Shown here: piece after piece, positions 1-6,591 of the stretch
How the letters are laid out: every line of letters begins with the position of its first letter
Position numbering within the stretch: position 1 is the stretch's first letter
NCBI GenBank assembly: GCA_949841235.1
Contig: CATKZA010000012.1
Location: 1 to 12,328 of the forward strand
Direction of reading: 5' to 3'
DNA: 12,328 nucleotides
Source: an uncultured Clostridiaceae bacterium
GTDB lineage: Bacteria > Bacillota > Clostridia > Lachnospirales > Lachnospiraceae
The notes under the pieces: generated by a model
What the model saw: the letters and a program-made list of their open reading frames with translations, nothing else
What the model was told of the DNA's origin: nothing
Databases searched by the model: none
Translations under genes and position numbers: made by a program

Positions 1-2613
1 GTTGATTTCCGGGTCTACGTGGTAGGGTCTGCCGGACAGTACGATGCCATGGCAATGGTTTTCTTCCATGTATTTCAGGACTTCTTGCCCCTTCCGGGTG
101 ATATCCTTTCTCACTGCCAGCATTTCTCCCCATGCGGCGGCGGCAGCATCCTTGATCTCTGCCACGGGGATATCATTCTCCTTGGAAAAGAAGTCGCAGA
201 GACGTTTGGTGAGAATCTCCTCGTCCTCGAAGGACAGGAAGGGATTCTGGTATTTGATGCTGTCATCCCGCAGTTCTTCCACGTTGTTCTTGATATTTTC
301 CCCATAGGAAGTGACGATGGGGCAGTTGTAATGGTTGTTGGCATCCTCTACTTCCTTGCGCTCGTAGGGAATGCAGGGGTAGAAGATGTAGGGAAGTCCC
401 TGTCGGATAAGCCAGGAGACATGGCCGTGGGCAAGTTTTGCCGGGTAGCATTCGGATTCGCTGGGAATGGATTCGATGCCCAGTTCGTAAATCTTTCGGC
501 TGGATTCCGGGGAGAGCACTACCCGGTAGCCCAGATTCGTGAAAAAGGTGAACCAGAAGGGGTAGTTCTCGTACATATTCAATACTCTGGGAATGCCCAC
601 TGCGCCTCTGGGTGCTTCCTTCTCCTCAAGGGGAACGTAGTGTTCAAAGAGCCTTTTATTTTTGTAATCAAATAGGTTTGGCACGTTTTTTTCATTCTTC
701 TGCTTGCCGATGCCCCGCTCGCAGCGGTTGCCGGAGATGAACTGTCTGCCGCCGGTGAAGCGGTTGATGGTGAGGAGGCAATGGTTGGTGCAGCCCTTGC
801 ACCGGGTCATGGAGGTCTCAAAGCGCAAATCATTGATCTCTCCGATGGACAGCATGGTAGTCTCCTGGCCGGTATAGTGGTCTCTGGCAATCAGTGCTGC
901 GCCGAAGGCTCCCATGATTCCGGCAATGTCCGGGCGGACGGCCTGGCATCCGGAAATGCGCTCGAAACTGCGAAGCACCGCATCATTGTAGAAGGTGCCC
1001 CCCTGCACTACCACTTTCGTCCCCAAATCCTTGGGGTCTGTCAGCTTGATGACCTTTAGCAGGGCGTTTTTGATCACGGAGTAGGCAAGCCCGGCAGAAA
1101 TATCCGCCACGCTGGCACCCTCTTTCTGAGCCTGCTTCACCTTGGAGTTCATGAAAACGGTGCAGCGGGAGCCCAGATCAATGGGGTTTTCTGCAAAGAG
1201 AGCCACCTTTGCAAAGTCAGCCACCTCATAATTCAGGGATTTGGCAAAGGTTTCGATAAAGGAGCCGCAGCCGGAGGAGCAGGCTTCGTTTAACTGCACT
1301 TTATCTACGGACTGATTTTTGATCTTGATGCATTTCATGTCCTGGCCGCCGATATCCAGAATGCAGTCTACCTCCGGCTCGAAAAAGGCGGCAGCATTGT
1401 AGTGGGCAACGGTTTCCACCTCTCCCTCATCTAACATCAGTGCGGCCTTGATCAGCGCCTCCCCGTAGCCGGTGGAGCAGGAGCGGACGATGCGGGCCCC
1501 TTCGGGCATCTTGGCATAGATGTCCTTGATGGCCTTTAACGCTGTCTTTAGCGGGCTTCCATTGTTGCTGTCGTAGAAGGAATACAGCAGGGAACCGTCC
1601 TCTCCGATGACTGCCACTTTGGTGGTGGTGGAGCCGGCATCGATTCCCAAGAAGAGATCCCCTCGGTAGTCGGCGAAATTTCCCTTTTTCACGTCCTTTT
1701 TAGAATGTTCCGCCAAGAAGTCCCGATATTCCTGCTCGTCTCGGAAGAGGGGTTCCATGCGGGTCACCTCAAATTCCATATGGATTTCTTCCGACAGTTT
1801 CTGCCGCAGGTTTCCCAGAGAGGTCTGGCTCTCTTCCTTGGCGTTCATGGCGGCGCCGGAGGCGGCGAAGAGATGGGAGTGTTCCGGGGCGATGATCTGC
1901 TCCCCGGACAGATTCAGGGTTTTGATAAATGCCTGGCGTAGTTCCGTGAGGAAGTGCAGCGGGCCGCCCAGAAAGGCCACGTTTCCCCGGATGGGCTTTC
2001 CGCAGGCAAGGCCGCTGATGGTCTGGTTCACCACCGCCTGGAAGATGGAGGCGGACAGATCCTCCTTGGTGGCCCCCTCGTTGATCAGGGGCTGGATGTC
2101 CGTCTTGGCAAATACGCCGCACCGGGCGGCGATGGGGTAGATTGCCTCGTAATTTTTGGCATATTCATTCAGCCCTGCCGCATCCGTCTTTAATAAGGTA
2201 GCCATCTGGTCAATGAAGGAGCCTGTTCCGCCGGCGCAGATGCCGTTCATGCGCTGGTCGATGCCCCCGGTAAAGTAGATGATCTTGGCATCCTCGCCCC
2301 CCAGTTCGATGGCCACGTCGGTGTGCGGGGCAAAGTCCTTGAGAGAGGTGGCCACGGCCACGACCTCCTGGACGAAGGGGATATCCAGATGCTTCGCCAG
2401 GGTGAGTCCCCCGGATCCGGTAATCATGGGAGAGAGGGGAATATCCCCCAGTTCCTCGTAGGCATCCTTTACGATGGATGCCAGAGTTTCCTGGATGTTG
2501 GCATAATGCCTCTGATAATCGGAGAAAATGATGTCTCCTTCTGTATTTATAATCGCAATCTTAACGGTTGTGGAACCGATGTCAATGCCTAAGGTATTGT
2601 AATTCTGCTTCAT
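1..2613 (-). CDS. Acyl-CoA dehydratase activase (two BadF/HgdC-type ATPase domains + DUF2229), C-terminus beyond the window
   Basis: The frame is open from the ATG at 2613 to the left edge (871 codons, no stop), so the C-terminus is missing. Proteins of this type are usually about 1400 residues and activate 2-hydroxyacyl-CoA dehydratases by ATP-driven one-electron transfer in the cytoplasm. There are two ASKHA ATPase units. The first starts with [10 protein letters not shown] near residue 9 and carries cysteine motifs [11 protein letters not shown] (about 120) and [11 protein letters not shown] (about 163). The second starts with [10 protein letters not shown] near 320 and carries [11 protein letters not shown] (about 440) and GSRCTVF. 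In HgdC the matching cysteines hold the [4Fe-4S] cluster. A Cys-rich stretch ([11 protein letters not shown], then GNRCERG; about 595-640) leads into a DUF2229-like region ([29 protein letters not shown]). The ribosome site is weak (GGTGGATTACT before ATG). The gene is divergent from the LysM gene and is probably a host gene, not phage. The dehydratase partner is not in view. Confidence 0.93.
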   Translation of the reverse strand, partial: MKQNYNTLGIDIGSTTVKIAIINTEGDIIFSDYQRHYANIQETLASIVKDAYEELGDIPLSPMITGSGGLTLAKHLDIPFVQEVVAVATSLKDFAPHTDVAIELGGEDAKIIYFTGGIDQRMNGICAGGTGSFIDQMATLLKTDAAGLNEYAKNYEAIYPIAARCGVFAKTDIQPLINEGATKEDLSASIFQAVVNQTISGLACGKPIRGNVAFLGGPLHFLTELRQAFIKTLNLSGEQIIAPEHSHLFAASGAAMNAKEESQTSLGNLRQKLSEEIHMEFEVTRMEPLFRDEQEYRDFLAEHSKKDVKKGNFADYRGDLFLGIDAGSTTTKVAVIGEDGSLLYSFYDSNNGSPLKTALKAIKDIYAKMPEGARIVRSCSTGYGEALIKAALMLDEGEVETVAHYNAAAFFEPEVDCILDIGGQDMKCIKIKNQSVDKVQLNEACSSGCGSFIETFAKSLNYEVADFAKVALFAENPIDLGSRCTVFMNSKVKQAQKEGASVADISAGLAYSVIKNALLKVIKLTDPKDLGTKVVVQGGTFYNDAVLRSFERISGCQAVRPDIAGIMGAFGAALIARDHYTGQETTMLSIGEINDLRFETSMTRCKGCTNHCLLTINRFTGGRQFISGNRCERGIGKQKNEKNVPNLFDYKNKRLFEHYVPLEEKEAPRGAVGIPRVLNMYENYPFWFTFFTNLGYRVVLSPESSRKIYELGIESIPSESECYPAKLAHGHVSWLIRQGLPYIFYPCIPYERKEVEDANNHYNCPIVTSYGENIKNNVEELRDDSIKYQNPFLSFEDEEILTKRLCDFFSKENDIPVAEIKDAAAAAWGEMLAVRKDITRKGQEVLKYMEENHCHGIVLSGRPYHVDPEIN

Positions 2614-2634
2614 AGTAATCCACCATGCCTTTCC

Positions 2635-2677
2635 AACATATTTTCGCATGTTTTAACATGTTTGTTTCAACATGTTT
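2635..2677. repeat. Array of four ACATGTTT-like elements in the activase leader (putative operator)
   Basis: Four related units occur in a row: AACATATTTT at 2635, CGCATGTTTT at 2645, AACATGTTTG at 2655 and AACATGTTTC at 2669. The first three start exactly 10 bases apart and the last 14 bases on. AACATGTT is itself palindromic, and CATGTT-TT-AACATG (2647-2660) is an inverted repeat. The array lies 22 to 64 bases upstream of the activase start codon and downstream of its predicted promoter. It would suit a DNA-binding regulator, or it could act in the mRNA leader. No known regulator site was recognised. Confidence 0.5.
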
Positions 2678-2711
2678 CGCAGTATGAGTATCGTTTTCGT
2701 CATTCTGTCAC

Positions 2712-2740
2712 ATTATATGACAAGTTTTTCGGGAATGCAA
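2712..2740 (-). promoter_or_regulatory. Predicted sigma-A promoter of the activase gene
   Basis: Read on the minus strand, a perfect -10 box TATAAT lies at 2717-2712. It sits 17 bases from TTGCAT at 2740-2735, a 3-of-6 match to the -35 consensus. Transcription would start near 2705 and give a leader of about 90 bases. The -10 box lies inside an inverted repeat, TGTCA at 2706-2710 and TGACA at 2718-2722, a plausible repressor site. The -10 and spacing are good; the -35 is weak. Confidence 0.55.
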
Positions 2741-2813
2741 TCATTTTAATATATGAAAAATATGTAAGAAACTGTTCATCTCATCATAAGATAGATAAAA
2801 CTGCGTTAGCAGT

Positions 2814-2870
2814 GATTGATCCCGTCAGGCAGTGGGCTATCGCATGAAGGGATGAATGGCTGTGAATGCG
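2814..2870 (+). repeat. Dispersed direct repeat, copy A (over the LysM gene start)
   Basis: This is one of three related segments of about 55 bases sharing GGCAG, CTATC.CATG and GATG blocks in the same order. Copy A starts GATTGATCCC, contains CTATCGCATGAAGGGATG and ends within the first codons of the LysM gene, so it supplies that gene's ribosome site (AAGGG) and its ATG. Copies B (3441) and C (6115) are listed separately. Confidence 0.6.
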
Positions 2871-3446
2871 CTAAACCAGTCACCATTTCAATCTTATGAG
2901 AATATATTAGTAAAAAATGCATATGGAAATAAATATATGAATTATGAATATTGTGACGGCTACACTTATACGATAAAGAAAGGGGATACCCTGTACGAAA
3001 TCAGCCGCAGCCATAAAGTGCCCCTGTCCCTGCTATTGCGTTCCAATCCCTTTGTGGATGTGTTTAATCTCCAGGTAGGAGATACTTTGTGCATCCCTAC
3101 GAAGCAGATGCCATCGAAACCTTGCGAGGTCTGGGGAGACTGCGAGGATTCCACAGAGAGGCCGTATGCTCCCAATAAACCCAATATGCCGGGGAGGCCT
3201 GATATGCCGGGAAGGCCAGATGGCTCAGGAATGCCGGGGGATTCCAATAGGCCCGGAACTTTGCAGCCATCAGAGATGCCTGATACTGATGTGGAGTGGG
3301 AGCGCTATGTGGTGAGGCCGGGGGATACCATGGCCAAGGTCGTGGGGGGAGATATGTCCCGGCTACAGGCTTTCGGGGAGAGGAATGGCTGGGATCATGT
3401 GTACCTTCTGCCTGGCGTGGCTTACTTCGTGCCGGAAGATGATTGA
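2856..3446 (+). CDS. LysM-domain protein with Pro/Gly/Met-rich linker
   Basis: This 196-residue protein has a clear LysM module at about 37-83 (YTIKKGDTLYEIS, LLLRSNPF, LQVGDTLCIP). A flexible linker follows at about 84-145 with MPGRPDMPGRPD-type repeats. A second, degenerate LysM-like module at about 150-194 has YVVRPGDTMAKV and LLPGVAYFVPEDD. LysM domains bind N-acetylglucosamine polymers, so a peptidoglycan or spore-cortex target is likely. No signal peptide or membrane segment is visible, so export would need another route, packaging in a particle, or release by lysis. The chosen ATG has AAGGG six bases upstream. Direct-repeat copy A overlaps its start and copy B its stop. It could be a host cell-wall or spore-associated protein rather than a phage protein; nothing in the sequence settles this. 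Confidence 0.85.
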   Translation: MAVNALNQSPFQSYENILVKNAYGNKYMNYEYCDGYTYTIKKGDTLYEISRSHKVPLSLLLRSNPFVDVFNLQVGDTLCIPTKQMPSKPCEVWGDCEDSTERPYAPNKPNMPGRPDMPGRPDGSGMPGDSNRPGTLQPSEMPDTDVEWERYVVRPGDTMAKVVGGDMSRLQAFGERNGWDHVYLLPGVAYFVPEDD

Positions 3447-3497
3447 TGCCGCCTGGCAGAGGGGCTATCCCATGACAAGATGTGCGGATGTGAGCAG
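3441..3497 (+). repeat. Dispersed direct repeat, copy B (over the LysM gene stop)
   Basis: It begins GATTGATGCCGCC within the last codons of the LysM gene and continues with GGCAGAGGGGCTATCCCATGAC and GATGTG. It matches copy A best in its first half (GATTGAT.CC, GGCAG, GGG, CTATC.CATGA). With copy A it brackets the LysM gene as direct repeats. Confidence 0.5.
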
Positions 3498-3521
3498 TAA
3501 CTGCTAGAGCAATTCTAGAGA

Positions 3522-3560
3522 AATAGGGCTTTCTTTTGTTTGACAAAGGAAAGCCCTATT
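3522..3560. other. Long inverted repeat between the LysM and rhomboid-like genes
   Basis: The left arm 3522-3538 (AATAGGGCTTTCTTTTG) pairs with the right arm 3544-3560 around a 5-base loop TTTGA. The stem is 17 bp with a single T-G position. It could terminate LysM transcription, but neither strand has the run of T expected of an intrinsic terminator. The right arm lies inside the promoter at 3540-3568, so it may instead be a regulatory palindrome. Confidence 0.7.
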
Positions 3561-3568
3561 ACTATAAT
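3540..3568 (+). promoter_or_regulatory. Perfect-consensus sigma-A promoter for the rhomboid-like gene
   Basis: TTGACA (3540-3545) and TATAAT (3563-3568) are separated by exactly 17 bases, a full match to the housekeeping consensus. Transcription would begin around 3575, giving a leader of about 107 bases before the ATG at 3682. The -35 box overlaps the loop and right arm of the inverted repeat at 3522-3560. Confidence 0.8.
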
Positions 3569-3681
3569 ACTAAGTAAACTGACATGTCTGCTTGCAGGCG
3601 ACGCATAGATTGTCCGTGGATTGCTTTATGCTTCGGGGCTGGCATGACAGAAAGATTGCAAAAAAGGGAAAGGACAGGCAT

Positions 3682-4611
3682 ATGAATGAATTCTTAAATA
3701 AAATGGAGCGGAAATTCGGACGCTTCGCAATATCTGATCTGATCCGCTATATGGTAGCAGTCTACTGCCTGGGGGCGGCCATAGGATTTGCCAGCGAGAT
3801 GGGATTGATTGATTCGGCTTTCTATTACAATTATTTGGCGCTGAATATGGAACGGGTATTTCATGGACAGGTTTGGAGGCTGTTTACTTATCTTTTGGAG
3901 CCTTATGGTTTTGGCTCTGGCGGCTCTTTTGTCATCAATGCGCTATTTTTCTTAATCAAGGTGAATTTGTTTTTCCTGTTTGGCAGGTCGCTGGAGCAGG
4001 CTTGGGGAACATTCCGCTTTAATCTGTATATTTTCACCGGATTCCTGTTAAACATTTTGGCGGCACTGGTGATGTATCTGTCGCCGGCGCATTTTGAAAT
4101 TTACGCCTCAGGTTTTGAGTATATATACTGGGCGATGTTCTTCGCCTTTGCCCTGAATAATCCGGATATGGAGTTTTTGCTGTATTTCGTGCTGCCCATC
4201 AAGGCCAAGTGGCTGGCGATTGCGGACGGTGTCTTTTTGGGATATTCCATCTTTCAGAACCTGCGGAGCGGCTTTATGCTATTGTCGGCGGGCTATACCA
4301 TGCAGGGACAGATTTATTTGAGCATGGCGGTAGCCATTGTGATTGCCATGGCGAACTTTCTGGTCTTTTTCTTTGCCACCAGGGATTATCAGCGCATCAG
4401 GCCTAAGGAGGTCAAGAGGAGGAGGAATTTCCAGAGGCAGATGCGCCAGCCGAACCAGTATGAGGGAGGCGCCAGGCATCGCTGCGCCATCTGCGGCAGG
4501 ACGGAGCTGGACGCGCCGGGACTGGATTTTCGGTATTGTTCCAAATGCGAGGGAAATTATGAATACTGCTCGGATCATTTGTTTACCCACCAGCATGTGA
4601 GGAAAGTGTGA
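3682..4611 (+). CDS. Rhomboid-fold membrane protein (probably proteolytically inactive) with C-terminal zinc-ribbon-like tail
   Basis: This 309-residue protein has about six or seven membrane segments (near 18-38, 84-104, 114-134, 144-160, 164-182, 183-203 and 211-232). WRLFTYLLEP (65-74) and GRSLEQAWGTFRF (101-113) match the conserved loop-1/TM2 features of rhomboids. The catalytic GxSG is only partly present (YASG, 141-144), and the last membrane segment has no histidine, so the Ser-His dyad looks incomplete; derlins and iRhoms are inactive relatives of this kind. After a basic stretch (KEVKRRRNFQRQMR), the tail has C268-x2-C271, C286-x2-C289, C296 and H299/H303/H305, likely metal ligands. 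The ATG at 3682 is preceded by AAAGGACAGG; an in-frame TTG at 3592 has no ribosome site. It has its own strong promoter and is probably a host gene. Confidence 0.8.
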   Translation: MNEFLNKMERKFGRFAISDLIRYMVAVYCLGAAIGFASEMGLIDSAFYYNYLALNMERVFHGQVWRLFTYLLEPYGFGSGGSFVINALFFLIKVNLFFLFGRSLEQAWGTFRFNLYIFTGFLLNILAALVMYLSPAHFEIYASGFEYIYWAMFFAFALNNPDMEFLLYFVLPIKAKWLAIADGVFLGYSIFQNLRSGFMLLSAGYTMQGQIYLSMAVAIVIAMANFLVFFFATRDYQRIRPKEVKRRRNFQRQMRQPNQYEGGARHRCAICGRTELDAPGLDFRYCSKCEGNYEYCSDHLFTHQHVRKV

Positions 4612-4618
4612 CTAAAAT

Positions 4619-4812
4619 CGCGAGAGCGGCAGCGGCAAGCGTGCTTGCCAGCTGACATTTGAGCGATGGACATCATGAGCAAGAAGCGAAGCGAATTGCG
4701 AATGTGCGCCTGCGAAGCAGGCGGTCACACGTGGGTAATCATGGATTGTTTGTGCCGCCCGTGGCGGCATGACTGAAAGTGTGAAAAATCATTTGAGCCG
4801 CAAAAATGCGGC
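4619..4812. repeat. Intergenic array of four GC-rich hairpins
   Basis: There are four short inverted repeats in under 190 bases. GGCAAGC/GCTTGCC at 4634-4649 extends to 4630-4654 through CAGC/GCTG with one bulged A. CGCCTGC-GAA-GCAGGCG is at 4707-4723, TGCCGCC-CGT-GGCGGCA at 4753-4769 and GCCGCA-AAAA-TGCGGC at 4797-4812. None has a T-run behind it. The last ends three bases before the GGAGG of the gpX-like gene. A wider fold-back also exists: TTACCCAC (4583-4590) and GTGTGAC (4606-4612) are matched in inverted order by GTCACAC (4724-4730) and GTGGGTAA (4731-4738). No gene or promoter is evident here. Confidence 0.65.
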
Positions 4813-4825
4813 ATGGAGGATCGAT

Positions 4826-5131
4826 ATGGCAGAGCTAGGAGGCTACCTTTACACCACGAGGCAGGGGGATATGTGGGACTATATTGCGCATCAGGTGTAT
4901 GGGGATGAGTACCAGGTGGGGGTGCTGCTTTCCGCTAACCAGGAACTCCTGGGGACATATATATTCAGTGCCGGATGCCAGGTATGGTGTCCGGTGGTGG
5001 AGACCGTGGATGAGGAAGATGAGAATATTCCCAGTTGGCGGGATGAGGAGGATGTGGATGAGGAAGAAGTAGACGATGGCTTTGACGAGGAAGAGGGGGA
5101 CGAGGATGAGGAAGAGTTCGCTGATTATTAA
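4826..5131 (+). CDS. Tail protein X-like (LysM-fold baseplate hub protein) with hyperacidic tail
   Basis: This 101-residue protein has an N-terminal half (about 7-58: LYTTRQGDMWDYIAHQVYGDE, VLLSANQELLGTYIFSAG) that matches phage tail protein X. That is a small LysM-like protein of P2-type tails, thought to help join hub, spike and tube. Residues 62-101 are extraordinarily acidic, with about 26 Asp/Glu in 40, unlike ordinary gpX, which ends soon after the fold. The ATG at 4826 follows GGAGG with a six-base gap; an in-frame ATG at 4769 lacks a site and would start inside a hairpin. The 3' end overlaps the next gene by 26 bases in another frame. It is the first recognisable tail gene of the cluster. 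Confidence 0.82.
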   Translation: MAELGGYLYTTRQGDMWDYIAHQVYGDEYQVGVLLSANQELLGTYIFSAGCQVWCPVVETVDEEDENIPSWRDEEDVDEEEVDDGFDEEEGDEDEEEFADY

Positions 5132-6113
5132 GTACCGGGATCAGGATGCCACGGAAGTGATATCTGAGGACATGGAATCCTTCACCTGGACGGATGTGGC
5201 ATCCGGGGAGGCGGATACCTTTTCCGTCACCCTGAATGACAGAACCCGAAAGTGGCTGAAAGGATTCTTCCCATCGCAGAAGGATTATATCAAGACCTGG
5301 ATCAAGGTCACGGACTGGATGCGGGAGAAGGATAATCGGAAAAGATTCTGCGGGAGATTTCAGGTGGATTCCTTTACCGCTTCGGGATCTGGCAACACCT
5401 TTCAGATTGATGCCATCAGCATACCGATCCGGAAGAGTTTTAACGTGACCCGGAGAAACAAGACCTTCAAGAAGACCACGGTAAAGAGGATTCTGCGGGA
5501 CATCGCCAAGCGGGCGAAGTGCAAGCTGGTGTACCAGGCGAAAAATTACCACATTGATGAGATTTCCCAGTCGGGGGAGACGGACATGTCCTTTGGCTTC
5601 TCCCTCTGCGACCAATACGACTTGGGGATGAAGGTTTACAACAAGAAAATCATCGTGTATGACAAAACCAGATACGAGAAGAGGAAAATTAGCTATACCA
5701 TCGACCGCTCCCAGCTGGGGGAATCCGGGGCGTATTCCTTTAGCAGGCAGATTGCGAATCTGTATGATGGGGTGAAACTCCAGTATACCAATAAGGATGA
5801 TAAGACGGTAACTTATAAGTACGTGGTGCCGGGCAAGAAGGGCAAGCGCCTCCTCTTCGTGTCCGCATCGGCAGATTCCCATGCTGATGCGGAGAGAAAG
5901 GCAAAGGCAGAGCTTTTGAAAAATCTGAGGAGTGCCAGCACCATTACGCTGAACCTGATGGGGGATCCCAGGTATCTGGCGGCGACTACTTTTAGACTAA
6001 CAGGGATGGGCAAGTTAAATGGAAAATATTTTATTGACAGCGTGACCCATAGCAAGCAGGGGAAGTATAACACATCAATTACGGCTCATCCCGTAGTCAC
6101 GAATATCAAATAG
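5106..6113 (+). CDS. Late control D / XkdQ-like baseplate hub protein
   Basis: This 335-residue protein resembles the gpD/XkdQ group, the tail-hub proteins related to T4 gp27 and the N-terminal part of VgrG. These form the trimeric hub between the tube end and the spike. Supporting segments are IIKYRDQDATEVI, ESFTWTDVASGEADTFSVTL, FCGRFQVDSF, IDEISQSGETDMSFGFSLC and the closing TGMGKLNGKYFIDSVTHSKQGKYNTSI. Length is normal (about 320-350). The ATG at 5106 has a GGGGG/GAGG stretch upstream and gives an N-terminus MRKSSLIIKYRD; an ATG at 5076 would add ten mostly basic residues and a longer overlap with the gpX-like gene. It is transcribed with the upstream gene. The 111-base gap that follows holds repeat copy C. 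Confidence 0.85.
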   Translation: MRKSSLIIKYRDQDATEVISEDMESFTWTDVASGEADTFSVTLNDRTRKWLKGFFPSQKDYIKTWIKVTDWMREKDNRKRFCGRFQVDSFTASGSGNTFQIDAISIPIRKSFNVTRRNKTFKKTTVKRILRDIAKRAKCKLVYQAKNYHIDEISQSGETDMSFGFSLCDQYDLGMKVYNKKIIVYDKTRYEKRKISYTIDRSQLGESGAYSFSRQIANLYDGVKLQYTNKDDKTVTYKYVVPGKKGKRLLFVSASADSHADAERKAKAELLKNLRSASTITLNLMGDPRYLAATTFRLTGMGKLNGKYFIDSVTHSKQGKYNTSITAHPVVTNIK

Positions 6114-6114
6114 T

Positions 6115-6173
6115 AGTGACCGATGCCAAAGGCAGCGGATCTATCGCATGGTAGGATGAATGGCTGTGAATAG
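6115..6173 (+). repeat. Dispersed direct repeat, copy C (within the tail operon)
   Basis: It lies in the only sizeable gap of the baseplate operon, between the gpD-like and gpV-like genes. It shares GGCAG.GG, CTATCGCATG and GGATGAATGGCTGTGAAT with copy A (2814-2870). The last block is an exact 18-base match and again contains an ATG (6160), which opens only a 27-codon frame ending at 6243, inside the gpV-like gene; that frame is not thought to be a gene. Confidence 0.6.
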
Positions 6174-6224
6174 CAGCAATAGTTTATCTGCCTGTCCGCT
6201 ATGGATGGGCGGGGGAGGTGAGTT

Positions 6225-6590
6225 ATGGACGGAAGGGGCGTAAGAGTGGGGAGAGTGTCCTCCGTAAATTACAAAGCAGGGACGGTGGACGTGATTCTGG
6301 GGGATGAAGAGGATGCTGTCAGGCATGGCCTGCCTGTTTTTTCCTCGGCGTATCAAATGCCCGGCATCAATGACCTGGTGGTAGTGATTTTCCAATCAAA
6401 TTCCGGCGCAAGGGAGCAGGGCTATGTGGTGGGAGTTCCCTTTAGCGAGGCGAATAGGCCGGAAATAAGCGGAAAGGGCGTTTATTTTAAGCGGTTTAGT
6501 CCTTCGGCGTATATCCGGTATGATCCGGGGAAGGATGAATTGACCATTGCCGCCGGCAAGGTCAGGATTTTAAATGGGGAGGAGGAATGA
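6225..6590 (+). CDS. Baseplate assembly protein V-like (OB-fold spike base)
   Basis: This 121-residue protein has an N-terminal part (VRVGRVSSVNYKAGTVDVIL, HGLPVFSSAYQMPGINDLVVVIF, GYVVGVPFSE) that fits the OB-fold of gpV / T4 gp5 N-terminal domain, the base of the central spike. The rest is short, apparently strand-forming (KFSP-like loop, IRYDPGKDELTIAAGKVRIL). It is much shorter than P2 gpV (about 210 residues) and has no HxH metal-binding apex or PAAR-like tip. The start follows GGGGGAGGTGAGTT, a strong ribosome site. The stop (6588-6590) sits two bases before the next start. A DUF2577/XkdR-type protein is the position-equivalent alternative in PBSX-like tails. Confidence 0.75.
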   Translation: MDGRGVRVGRVSSVNYKAGTVDVILGDEEDAVRHGLPVFSSAYQMPGINDLVVVIFQSNSGAREQGYVVGVPFSEANRPEISGKGVYFKRFSPSAYIRYDPGKDELTIAAGKVRILNGEEE

Positions 6591-6591
6591 G

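Noticed and set aside
19..675. A 218-codon open frame on the plus strand at the left edge
   Set aside because: The minus strand carries the activase, with recognisable ATPase and DUF2229 motifs through the same bases. The plus-strand product has no family features.
2785..2793. CATAAGATA, similar to a sporulation sigma-K/sigma-E -10 element upstream of the LysM gene
   Set aside because: No matching -35 element was found at the right spacing, so it is too weak to report as a promoter.
4965..5882. A 305-codon open frame on the minus strand opposite the gpX- and gpD-like genes
   Set aside because: The translation is Pro/His/Leu-rich with no recognisable domain and no ribosome site. It is the antisense shadow of purine-rich coding sequence in a convincing baseplate gene.
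6160..6243. A 27-codon frame beginning in repeat copy C with the same MAVN start as the LysM gene
   Set aside because: It ends inside the gpV-like gene, has a low-complexity Gly-rich end and no conserved features. The shared start is better explained by the dispersed repeat.
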